A DNA stretch of 6,989 nt from Phoenicimicrobium sp964438695 (GTDB taxonomy: Bacteria; Atribacterota; Phoenicimicrobiia; Phoenicimicrobiales; Phoenicimicrobiaceae): NCBI GenBank assembly GCA_964438695.1, contig CAYTKP010000039.1, forward strand, positions 1-6,989, in the 5' to 3' direction. Numbering within the stretch: the first letter of the stretch is position 1; each line of letters begins with the position of its first letter. The notes beneath the pieces are model-generated. The model made no database searches and was not told the origin of the DNA. It saw nothing but the letters and a program-made list of their open reading frames with translations. The translations under genes and the position numbers were made by a program. This document shows positions 1 through 5,414 of this stretch, piece by piece.

Positions 1-1029
1 ATTGATATCGTAGAAAATATTGCCATCGAAAGAGCAAAAGAAATATTTAAAGCTGAACATGCCAATGTTCAACCACATTCTGGTTCACAGGCTAATATGG
101 CGGTTTATTTTAGTGTTTTGGATGTAGGGGATACTATTTTGGCAATGAATCTATCTCATGGTGGTCATCTTACTCATGGAAGTCCAGTAAATTTTTCTGG
201 TAGATTTTTTAATATCATTCCTTACGGAGTAGATAAAGAAACTGGAAGAATTGATTATGATTGTTTGAGAGATCTTGCTATAAAAAATAAGCCTAAAATG
301 ATTGTTGCTGGAGCAAGTGCTTATCCCAGAGAAATAGATTTTTCGATCTTTAGGTCTATAGCCGATGAAGTAGGGGCATACTTGATGGCTGATATTGCCC
401 ATATTGCGGGTTTGGTTGTTGCTGATCTCCATCAAAGCCCTATTCCATATTGTCATTTTGTAACTACCACTACCCATAAAACTTTAAGAGGACCACGCGG
501 TGGTTTAATTTTATGCACAGAAGAGTATGCTCGTTCAATAGATAAAACTATATTCCCCGGGATCCAAGGAGGACCTTTGATGCATGTAATTGCCGCTAAA
601 GCCGTTTGCTTTAAGCAAGCAATGACCGAAGAGTTTAAAGAATATCAGAAGCAAATTATTAAAAACGCTAAGGCATTAGCAAATAATTTAATGAAATTAG
701 GTTATAATTTAGTATCTGGAGGAACTGATAATCATTTAATGTTAGTAGATTTAAGAAATAAGGGGATTACTGGAAAACAAGCAGAAAATGCTTTAGAAGA
801 AGCTGGAATTACAGTTAATAAAAATACTATCCCCTTTGATCCCCAAAAACCTATGATTACCAGCGGAATAAGAATTGGGACTCCAGCAGTTACCACTCGA
901 GGGATGGAGGAGAAGGAGATGGAAGAAATAGCAGAGATGATTGATATAGTATTAAGTAATATAGAAAACCGGGAAATAAAAGAAGAAGTAAGAAGAAAAG
1001 TCGAAAATCTTTGTGGAAAATTTGTATAG
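1..1029 (+). CDS. glyA: Serine hydroxymethyltransferase, 5' end missing
   Basis: This is a PLP enzyme that interconverts serine plus tetrahydrofolate with glycine plus 5,10-methylene-tetrahydrofolate, the main cytosolic source of one-carbon units. The frame is open from base 1, so the gene starts outside the window; the ATG at 97 is an internal Met. The 342 visible residues lack roughly the first 70-75 of a usual length of about 415. Numbering from the first visible residue, the family motifs are VQPHSGSQAN (23-32), NLSHGGHLTHGSPVNFSG (about 50-67), MADIAH with the PLP-ring Asp at 131, and VTTTTHKTLRGPRGG, whose Lys160 (codon 478-480) is the Schiff-base lysine. SGIRIGTPAVTTRG (288-301) carries the substrate-carboxylate Arg. 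There is no frameshift or lost key residue in the visible part. A 95-nt gap separates it from efp, so shared transcription is possible but not shown. Confidence 0.97.
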   Translation: MDIVENIAIERAKEIFKAEHANVQPHSGSQANMAVYFSVLDVGDTILAMNLSHGGHLTHGSPVNFSGRFFNIIPYGVDKETGRIDYDCLRDLAIKNKPKMIVAGASAYPREIDFSIFRSIADEVGAYLMADIAHIAGLVVADLHQSPIPYCHFVTTTTHKTLRGPRGGLILCTEEYARSIDKTIFPGIQGGPLMHVIAAKAVCFKQAMTEEFKEYQKQIIKNAKALANNLMKLGYNLVSGGTDNHLMLVDLRNKGITGKQAENALEEAGITVNKNTIPFDPQKPMITSGIRIGTPAVTTRGMEEKEMEEIAEMIDIVLSNIENREIKEEVRRKVENLCGKFV

Positions 1030-1056
1030 AATGAATGTTTATGAGTAATAAAATGT

Positions 1057-1088
1057 AGGAGCATTATGCATTGTGTCCTGCAATATAT
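1057..1088. repeat. Degenerate palindromic intergenic unit, copy A
   Basis: In the 95-nt glyA-efp gap, AGGA (1057-1060) and TCCT (1076-1079) bracket a TGCAT core, followed by CAATATAT. The 3' half (1067-1088) closely matches 1786-1808 in the next gap: TGCAT, two or one bases, TGTCCT, then CAAT and ATATAT with single-base indels. It looks like a decayed palindromic repeat. No T-run follows, so I do not call a terminator. Its function is unknown. Confidence 0.5.
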
Positions 1089-1124
1089 CCTAAAATAAAG
1101 AATTAAACAAAAGGGAGGTTAAAT

Positions 1125-1682
1125 TTGATTTCTACTAGTGATTTTAAGAAAGGACTAACTATTGAATTTAAGGGAGAGATTTATAGTATTGTTGATTTTC
1201 TTCATGTAAAACCAGGTAAGGGCGGAGCATTTGTTCGCACTAAGCTAAAAAATATCAAAACTGGTTTAGTGGTGGATAAAACTTTTAGAGCAGGAGAAAA
1301 AATGGAGCAAGCTATAATCGATCGGAAAACTATGCAGTATTTATATAATGATGGTCAAAATTATCATTTTATGAATAAAGAGACCTATGAACAGATATCA
1401 TTACCCAAAGAGCAAATAAGTGAAATAGGTGAGTTTCTTAAAGAAGGAGAAGATGTCGAAATTGTATTTTGTAAGGGTGTAGTGATAAGTGCGGAATTAC
1501 CTAATTTTATGAATTTAAAAGTAATTAAGACTATGCCAGGAGTGAAGGGCAATACTGTATCTGGAGCGCTTAAACCAGCTACATTAGAAACTGGGGCAAT
1601 AATTCAAGTTCCCTTATTTATAAAAGAAGGTGATACAATTAAAGTAGATACCAGGGAGAAGAGATATATAGAAAGAGTATAA
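1125..1682 (+). CDS. efp: Elongation factor P
   Basis: EF-P binds the ribosome between the P and E sites and relieves stalling at consecutive prolines. The 185-residue length is normal for the family. The order is an N-terminal KOW-like domain (about 1-62), a first OB fold (about 65-128) and a C-terminal OB fold (about 130-185) with the EF-P signature KPATLETGAIIQVPLFIKEG (150-169). The loop tip PGKGGAF places Lys32 where the family carries its modified residue. A Lys tip excludes the Arg-rhamnosyl (EarP) type and leaves a lysyl-type or Bacillus-type modification, or none; no modification gene is in the window. The start is TTG at 1125, chosen because GGGAGG at 1113-1118 lies 6 nt upstream and the protein then begins MISTSDFKKG, as in homologues. 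Repeats begin within a few bases of its stop codon. Confidence 0.97.
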   Translation: MISTSDFKKGLTIEFKGEIYSIVDFLHVKPGKGGAFVRTKLKNIKTGLVVDKTFRAGEKMEQAIIDRKTMQYLYNDGQNYHFMNKETYEQISLPKEQISEIGEFLKEGEDVEIVFCKGVVISAELPNFMNLKVIKTMPGVKGNTVSGALKPATLETGAIIQVPLFIKEGDTIKVDTREKRYIERV

Positions 1683-1686
1683 TTTA

Positions 1687-1724
1687 GTATCGCGTATCGA
1701 GTATAGTATAGAGTAGTATCAAGT
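1687..1724. repeat. Heptad repeat array, left arm of the efp downstream gap
   Basis: Starting four bases after the efp stop codon, the sequence has a 7-bp period: GTATCGC (1687-1693), GTATCGA (1694-1700), GTATAGT (1701-1707), ATAGAGT (1708-1714), AGTATCA (1715-1721). The units are degenerate but keep phase. The same motif reappears in reverse complement at 1844-1884, so the two arrays form inverted arms around the gap. Heptanucleotide short tandem repeats are known from cyanobacterial intergenic regions; that is an analogy, not an identification. Confidence 0.7.
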
Positions 1725-1750
1725 GAAGAAAATTAGAATTAAGAGGTAGA

Positions 1751-1798
1751 GGCACGATGTATCTTGCCCAGAAATAGAGGTATATTGCATATGTCCTC
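1751..1798. repeat. Two adjacent decayed palindromes, the second being copy B
   Basis: GGCA (1751-1754) pairs with TGCC (1765-1768), and GAT/ATC inside them also match, with one mismatch between (C1755/T1764). Eight bases further on, GAGG (1777-1780) pairs with CCTC (1795-1798), with ATAT/ATAT inside around a TGC centre and a small bulge. The second unit and its flank (1786-1808) are a near copy of 1067-1088 in the glyA-efp gap. Both look like formerly perfect palindromes that have drifted. I see no coding potential or U-tract. Confidence 0.5.
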
Positions 1799-1822
1799 AA
1801 TGATATATATATAAAACAGTAG

Positions 1823-1841
1823 GATAGGCATCTCGCCTGTC
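1823..1841. repeat. Seven-bp hairpin in the efp-asp23 gap
   Basis: GATAGGC (1823-1829) pairs with GCCTGTC (1835-1841), giving 7 bp with one G-T wobble around the 5-nt loop ATCTC. The right heptad array follows directly. There is no T-tract on either side, so an intrinsic terminator is unlikely. It is probably another member of the intergenic palindrome families in this genome. Confidence 0.5.
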
Positions 1842-1843
1842 AT

Positions 1844-1884
1844 ACTATACGCTATCCGCTATATGCCATACGAGATACGATAGG
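1844..1884. repeat. Heptad repeat array, right (inverted) arm before the asp23-like gene
   Basis: The 7-bp-periodic units are ACTATAC (1844-1850), GCTATCC (1851-1857), GCTATAT (1858-1864), GCCATAC (1865-1871), GAGATAC (1872-1878), then GATAGG. Read on the other strand they become GTATCTC, GTATGGC, GGATAGC and GTATAGT, the same motif as the left arm at 1687-1724. The array runs into the ribosome binding site of the next gene (AGGTGGG, 1882-1888). Confidence 0.7.
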
Positions 1885-1899
1885 TGGGTGAAATAAGCA

Positions 1900-2319
1900 A
1901 TGCAAACCATTAAAACTGAACTGGGGGAAATAAATATTTCTAAAGAAACTATCAGATATATTGTTAGTTTAAATTTGGTTGATGTTAAAGGTGTGGTAGG
2001 GAATAAAAAAACAGTTATAAATGAAATAACCGAAATGTTAATGGGGAACACTAATATAATTAGTAATGCCTCAAACAATATAAAAATAGAAATAAAAGAT
2101 AATAAAATTTTTATTGATTTGTTTACTAAAATAAAATATGGAGTAAGGATACCAGACATAGCCTGGGATATTCAAAATAGAATTAAAGAAGAATTGATAA
2201 GAAAAATTGGGACAGATGCTAGCGAGATAAATATCCATATTCAAGGGATACAGTTTCCCAAAAAAGCACAGAGTAAAAAAGAATTAGTTGCCCCTGAGCT
2301 ATTCATACAAGTTTTCTGA
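1900..2319 (+). CDS. Asp23/Gls24 family protein (YqhY-like)
   Basis: This is a 139-residue cytosolic protein of the Asp23/Gls24 (DUF322) family, whose members are linked to envelope stress and, for YqhY of Bacillus, to acetyl-CoA carboxylase homeostasis. Its exact biochemical role is not established. Visible family features are the N-terminal GEINISKETIRYIVSLNLVDVKGVVG (9-34), the amphipathic middle IKIEIKDNKIFIDLFTKIKYGVRIPDIAWDIQ, and the end IGTDASEINIHIQGIQF (about 103-119), a typical strand. It has no signal peptide or membrane segment. The ATG at 1900 follows AGGTGGG (1882-1888) by 11 nt. Its place 50 nt before nusB matches Bacillota, where yqhY sits between accBC and nusB; accB and accC are not present here. 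The family call is firm, the function is not. Confidence 0.88.
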   Translation: MQTIKTELGEINISKETIRYIVSLNLVDVKGVVGNKKTVINEITEMLMGNTNIISNASNNIKIEIKDNKIFIDLFTKIKYGVRIPDIAWDIQNRIKEELIRKIGTDASEINIHIQGIQFPKKAQSKKELVAPELFIQVF

Positions 2320-2369
2320 GGAAACAGATTAATATACAACCCCTTTGAAAGGAGAGGTTAAGAAGAATA

Positions 2370-2789
2370 ATGGGAGGAAGAAGATTATCTCGTGAGTTGG
2401 CATTACAAGTATTATTCCAAATTGATTTAGTTAATGCTAATTTAACAGAAAGTTTAAGATATGTATTTGAAAATAATACATATTCTGAAGAGGTAAAAGA
2501 ATTTACTTTAAATATAGTCAAAGGAGTAATGGGTAATTTAATAGAAATAGATAAAACAATTAAAAAGAACACTGATAACTGGTCTTTGGAAAGAATTAAT
2601 AATATAGATCGAAATATTTTACGTATAGCAATTTACGAGATTTTATTTAGAGATGATATTCCCAAAAGTGTTTCCATTAATGAAGCAGTTGAGATAGCTA
2701 AAAAATATGGCACAGAAAGTTCATTTAGTTTTGTAAATGGTGTTTTAGGCAAAATAGATAAGAAAACAATAAAGATTAAAGAAAAATAA
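2370..2789 (+). CDS. nusB: Transcription antitermination protein NusB
   Basis: NusB binds boxA RNA with NusE (ribosomal protein S10) and takes part in the antitermination complex on rRNA operons. The protein has 139 residues, normal for the family, and is all-helical. The N-terminal RRLSRELALQVLFQIDL (4-20) is the Arg-rich RNA-binding start. The C-terminal half shows NWSLERINNIDRNILRIAIYEILFRDDIPKSVSINEAVEIAKKYG (70-114), then FVNGVLGKI (121-129), the most conserved blocks of the family. The ATG at 2370 follows AGGAGAGG (2350-2357) by 12 nt. xseA begins four bases after its stop codon, which points to one transcript. In B. subtilis folD lies between nusB and xseA; it is absent here. Confidence 0.96.
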   Translation: MGGRRLSRELALQVLFQIDLVNANLTESLRYVFENNTYSEEVKEFTLNIVKGVMGNLIEIDKTIKKNTDNWSLERINNIDRNILRIAIYEILFRDDIPKSVSINEAVEIAKKYGTESSFSFVNGVLGKIDKKTIKIKEK

Positions 2790-2793
2790 TGCT

Positions 2794-4029
2794 ATGATCA
2801 ATCAAAATGATGCAAAAATATATACAGTTTCAAAGATAAATAGATATATAAAAGCCCTCTTTGAAGGTGATTACCACCTACAGAATGTATGGATATTGGG
2901 AGAGATTTCGAATTTTAAATTACATTCTTCTGGACATATGTACTTTGTGCTTAAAGATCAGGAAAGTCAAATTAAGTGTGTTATGTTTAGAGGAAATAAT
3001 TTTAACTTACGATTTATGCCTCAGGATGGTATGAAAGTAAAAGTGATGGGAGATATTCGTGTTTACGAGAGGAGAGGGGAATATCAATTATATGCGAAAA
3101 TAATAGTTGAATCAGGAAAAGGCGAACTTTACTTAGCTTTTGAAAGATTGAAAGAAAAGCTTAAGACAGAAGGTCTTTTTGCTGAAGAATATAAAAAAAA
3201 ATTGCCTCTTATTCCTCGAAAGATTGCAGTTATAACTTCTCCTACTGGGGCAGCAATTAGAGATATTATAACTATATCATTAAGAAGATTTCCCAATCTT
3301 TCTATATTAGTTGTTCCTTCTTTAGTTCAAGGAACATTTGCTGCTCAAGAGATCGCCCAAAAAATAGATTTTTTAAATAAATACTTTAGTGATTTAGATT
3401 TTATTATAATCGGTCGAGGTGGTGGTTCTTTAGAAGAGTTATGGGCATTTAATGAAGAAATATTAGCTCGTAGTATATATAAATCTAAAATACCAATTGT
3501 TTCCGCAGTTGGTCACGAGACAGATTTTACCATTTCAGATTTTGTTGCTGATTTACGTACTCCAACTCCTTCTGCTGCAGCTGAAATGACTATTCCTGAT
3601 AAAGATAGTTTAATAAATAATATAAATTTACTAAATAGTAAGTTAAACAGAGCGATTAAACGAAATATCGAATTAAAATTAGAGAACTTAAATTCTTTAA
3701 ACAAGAGTATTAAATATTATAGCCCAGAAAATAAGGTTAACCAATACTATCAATATATTGATGAATTTATTAGTCGAATAAATTTCAGAATAAATCATAA
3801 GTTTCAATTATGGGAAGAAAGGATTAAAAAAGATTCGCAAAGATTAGCTTCTTTAAATCCTTGGGCCGTGATTGAGCGAGGGTATAGTATATGTAGGAAA
3901 CTACCTCATTTAGAAATTATTAAAAAATTAGAGCAAGTTGAAATTGGTAATAAAATTGAAGTTATTCTAAGTAATGGGAAAATATCTGGAAAAGTAGATA
4001 AAAAGGAGGAAGGAAGAATTGAAAACTAA
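2794..4029 (+). CDS. xseA: Exodeoxyribonuclease VII large subunit
   Basis: This is the catalytic subunit of exonuclease VII, which degrades single-stranded DNA from both ends without a metal requirement and works with XseB. At 411 residues it is somewhat shorter than the E. coli protein of about 456. The order is an OB-fold ssDNA-binding domain (about 8-105), the catalytic domain (about 125-265), a long helical stretch (about 265-350) and the C-terminal LNPWAVIERGYSI block (354-366). Catalytic-domain motifs are PRKIAVITSPTGAAIRDI (Asp157), GRGGGSLEELWAFN (Arg208) and SAVGHETDFTISDF (His241, Asp244), followed by RTPTPSAAAE. These match the residues reported as important in E. coli XseA. No strong Shine-Dalgarno precedes the ATG, so translation probably depends on ribosomes finishing nusB. 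Its end overlaps xseB by 11 nt. Confidence 0.97.
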   Translation: MINQNDAKIYTVSKINRYIKALFEGDYHLQNVWILGEISNFKLHSSGHMYFVLKDQESQIKCVMFRGNNFNLRFMPQDGMKVKVMGDIRVYERRGEYQLYAKIIVESGKGELYLAFERLKEKLKTEGLFAEEYKKKLPLIPRKIAVITSPTGAAIRDIITISLRRFPNLSILVVPSLVQGTFAAQEIAQKIDFLNKYFSDLDFIIIGRGGGSLEELWAFNEEILARSIYKSKIPIVSAVGHETDFTISDFVADLRTPTPSAAAEMTIPDKDSLINNINLLNSKLNRAIKRNIELKLENLNSLNKSIKYYSPENKVNQYYQYIDEFISRINFRINHKFQLWEERIKKDSQRLASLNPWAVIERGYSICRKLPHLEIIKKLEQVEIGNKIEVILSNGKISGKVDKKEEGRIEN

Positions 4030-4288
4030 GAAAAAAAAAGAAGAAATTCCTTTTGAAGATTATTTAAAAAAATTAGAAAGAATTGTTCAGCAATTAGAAG
4101 AGGGAGAATTGACTTTAGATGAATCGGTAAAATTATATGAAGAAGGAATGAATATTTCAAAATTATGTTTGGAAAAATTAAATAAGGCAAAACAAAAAGT
4201 AGAAAAATTAATAATAGAAAACGAGGATAAATATTCCATAAAACCTTTTTCTATAAATAAAGGAGAAAATACCATTAATGAATTTTAG
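4019..4288 (+). CDS. xseB: Exodeoxyribonuclease VII small subunit
   Basis: This small helical partner binds along the long helices of XseA to form exonuclease VII. The protein has 89 residues, slightly longer than usual (about 70-80). The family core IPFEDYLKKLERIVQQLEEGELTLDESVKLYEEGM spans residues 10-44 and is followed by a Lys/Glu-rich helix, then an unconserved tail (about 70-89) that I do not recognise. The start is TTG at 4019, chosen because GGAGGA (4005-4010) lies 8 nt upstream inside the end of xseA and there is no in-frame ATG before the core motif. The coding sequence overlaps xseA by 11 nt and ispA by 11 nt, indicating translational coupling that would help keep the subunits in ratio. 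Confidence 0.95.
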   Translation: MKTKKKKEEIPFEDYLKKLERIVQQLEEGELTLDESVKLYEEGMNISKLCLEKLNKAKQKVEKLIIENEDKYSIKPFSINKGENTINEF

Positions 4289-5138
4289 TAAATATTTAAG
4301 TGATAAAAAAAATATTATCGATAAGGCTTTGGATGATTTTTTACCATTAGAAGAATCTCCACCCTCAATTATCCATAAAGCTATGCGATACAGTGTTTTT
4401 AGTGGAGGTAAAAGACTTAGGCCAATCTTAACTTTGGCTACTGCTGAATTATTGGGAAAAGAGATAGAAATAGTATTAAGTTTGGCTTGCGGGATTGAAC
4501 TAATTCATACTTTTTCTTTAATTCACGACGATTTGCCTTGCATAGATAATGACGATTTCAGGCGAGGGAAACCCAGCAACCATAAAGTATTTGGAGAGGA
4601 TATTGCGCTATTAGCAGGGGATGCCCTTCTAGTTTCTGGATTTGAACTTATAGTAAAAAATGCTGAAATCAAAAATATAAGTAAACAATCTATTTTAGAA
4701 GTACTTAGAGAAATATCTAATTATATTGGGACCAAAAATATGTTAGGTGGACAAGTAGAAGATATAAATATGGAAAAGGAAGATATTGACAGAGATTATC
4801 TATTCACAATGTATTCAAAAAAAACTGCAGCATTAATATGTGCTTCAATTAGAGGAGGAGCAATTTTATCTGGGGCAAACCAAAGAGAGTTGATAGCTTT
4901 AACCAGATATGGAGAAAACATTGGTTTGGCCTTCCAAATTACCGATGATATAATCGATATAATGCAAGACCAAAGGGAAATGAAAAAACCTACTTATCCT
5001 CAAAAATATGGGATTAAGGAAGCAAAGATAGAAGTTGAAAGATTAGTTAAGGAAGCAAAAAAATCTTTAAAGATATTTAATGAAAAAGCAGAAGTGTTGA
5101 ATGCTTTAGCTGACTATATAGTAAAAAGAGAAAAATAG
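4278..5138 (+). CDS. ispA: Polyprenyl (farnesyl/geranylgeranyl) diphosphate synthase
   Basis: This enzyme condenses IPP with allylic diphosphates to make C15-C20 precursors for quinones, undecaprenyl phosphate and other isoprenoids. It has 286 residues. Motifs are SGGKRLRP (42-49), the first Asp-rich motif DDLPCIDNDDFRRG (84-97, with the two-residue insertion typical of bacterial FPP synthases), GGQVEDI (157-163), KKT (181-183) and the second Asp-rich motif DDIID (223-227). Phe79, five residues before the first motif, is aromatic as in short-chain (C15) enzymes, but product length cannot be fixed from this. The stretch from DDIID to TYP is 19 residues against 29 in E. coli IspA as I recall it, so the conserved LGKxxGxD loop is missing; Lys236/Lys237 remain. 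The ATG at 4278 overlaps xseB by 11 nt and has AGGAG at 4261-4265. dxs, often next in line, is not there. The symbol follows the family and gene context. Confidence 0.92.
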   Translation: MNFSKYLSDKKNIIDKALDDFLPLEESPPSIIHKAMRYSVFSGGKRLRPILTLATAELLGKEIEIVLSLACGIELIHTFSLIHDDLPCIDNDDFRRGKPSNHKVFGEDIALLAGDALLVSGFELIVKNAEIKNISKQSILEVLREISNYIGTKNMLGGQVEDINMEKEDIDRDYLFTMYSKKTAALICASIRGGAILSGANQRELIALTRYGENIGLAFQITDDIIDIMQDQREMKKPTYPQKYGIKEAKIEVERLVKEAKKSLKIFNEKAEVLNALADYIVKREK

Positions 5139-5162
5139 TGAATAGTATTTAGTGATCTGTTA
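5135..5162. repeat. Heptad repeat array, left arm after ispA, containing its stop codon
   Basis: Units with a 7-bp period are ATAGTGA (5135-5141), ATAGTAT (5142-5148), TTAGTGA (5149-5155) and TCTGTTA (5156-5162). The ispA stop codon TAG (5136-5138) is inside the first unit. ATAGTGAATAGT (5135-5146) has an exact reverse complement at 5382-5393, and with a two-base mismatch the match extends through TTAG/CTAA. AGTGAATAGT also occurs directly at the rdgB stop codon (6722-6731). Confidence 0.7.
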
Positions 5163-5182
5163 AATAAAGCATGTTATATTTC

Positions 5183-5282
5183 TTGAGATTGCTTCCCCTG
5201 TTTTCGCAGGGGCAGGCTTACTTCGCTCTTTGCAATGACACTTCGTGTTTTGTAATTGTGAGCATTAGCGAAGCAATCTCAA
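5183..5282. repeat. 100-bp imperfect palindromic element
   Basis: A 13-bp perfect terminal inverted repeat joins TTGAGATTGCTTC (5183-5195) and GAAGCAATCTCAA (5270-5282). Inside it, CAATGACA (5233-5240) pairs with TGTAATTG (5251-5258) with one mismatch, around a CTTCGTGTTT loop that can itself fold. The left half carries a second small hairpin, CCCCTG (5195-5200) with CAGGGG (5207-5212). The ends and centre resemble a palindromic repeat with GAGATTGCTTC ends and a GCAATGACA inner arm that I recall from many bacterial genomes. There is no transposase and no T-run. It could form a cruciform, or a structured RNA if transcribed from ispA. Confidence 0.7.
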
Positions 5283-5326
5283 AGCTATCTTACCTTAGTT
5301 AACTTAGCATTAGTTAGAAGAAAAAA

Positions 5327-5354
5327 ATGACTTTGAGCTTTTATATTGTATTAT
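5327..5354 (+). promoter_or_regulatory. Weak candidate promoter for rph-rdgB
   Basis: ATGACT (5327-5332) as a -35 element (4 of 6 to TTGACA) and TATTAT (5349-5354) as a -10 element (5 of 6 to TATAAT) are separated by 16 bp. The site lies between the palindrome and the right heptad arm and would give a leader of about 55 nt. In DNA this A+T-rich such matches arise often by chance, so the call rests mainly on the position ahead of rph after a 276-nt gap. Confidence 0.3.
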
Positions 5355-5374
5355 TCGTGTTATCTTTGGAGGGG

Positions 5375-5402
5375 GCTAACGACTATTCACTATCGACTAA
5401 AT
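5375..5402. repeat. Heptad repeat array, right (inverted) arm before rph
   Basis: The 7-bp-periodic units GCTAACG (5375-5381), ACTATTC (5382-5388), ACTATCG (5389-5395) and ACTAAAT (5396-5402) are the reverse complement of the motif after ispA. ACTATTCACTAT (5382-5393) is an exact inverted copy of 5135-5146. The array ends at the rph Shine-Dalgarno (AAGGAGG, 5404-5410), as the earlier right arm does before the asp23-like gene. Confidence 0.7.
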
Positions 5403-5414
5403 TAAGGAGGGAAG

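Noticed and set aside
151..477. Minus-strand open frame inside glyA
   Set aside because: It lies fully within a well-supported glyA frame, shows no recognisable motif and lacks a ribosome site. The other minus-strand frames (732-1064, 1845-2159, 2303-2572, 3513-3704, 4087-4275, 6133-6327) are likewise shadows of + strand genes.
1067..1096. Possible promoter before efp (TAAAAT at 1091-1096)
   Set aside because: No -35-like hexamer lies 16-18 bp upstream; TTGTGT at 1071-1076 gives a spacer of only 14 bp.
1785..1815. Possible promoter before the asp23-like gene (TTGCAT with TATATA or TATAAA)
   Set aside because: The -35 element matches only 3 of 6 bases, the better -10 gives a 19-bp spacer, and the site falls inside palindromic repeat sequence.
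1683..1899. CRISPR array or phase-variable tandem repeat
   Set aside because: The 7-bp units are degenerate, contiguous and without spacers, so it is not CRISPR. They lie outside coding sequence and are too divergent for simple slippage.
5183..5282. Intrinsic terminator for the ispA operon
   Set aside because: The structure is long and nested, but no T-run follows either arm on either strand, so a Rho-independent terminator is not supported.
5258..5302. Short GTG frame of 14 codons in the ispA-rph gap
   Set aside because: It is made largely of the palindrome's right arm, has no Shine-Dalgarno and is far too short to support.
5139..5414. Riboswitch or T-box leader before rph
   Set aside because: No known conserved core is visible; the gap is explained by the palindrome and heptad arms.
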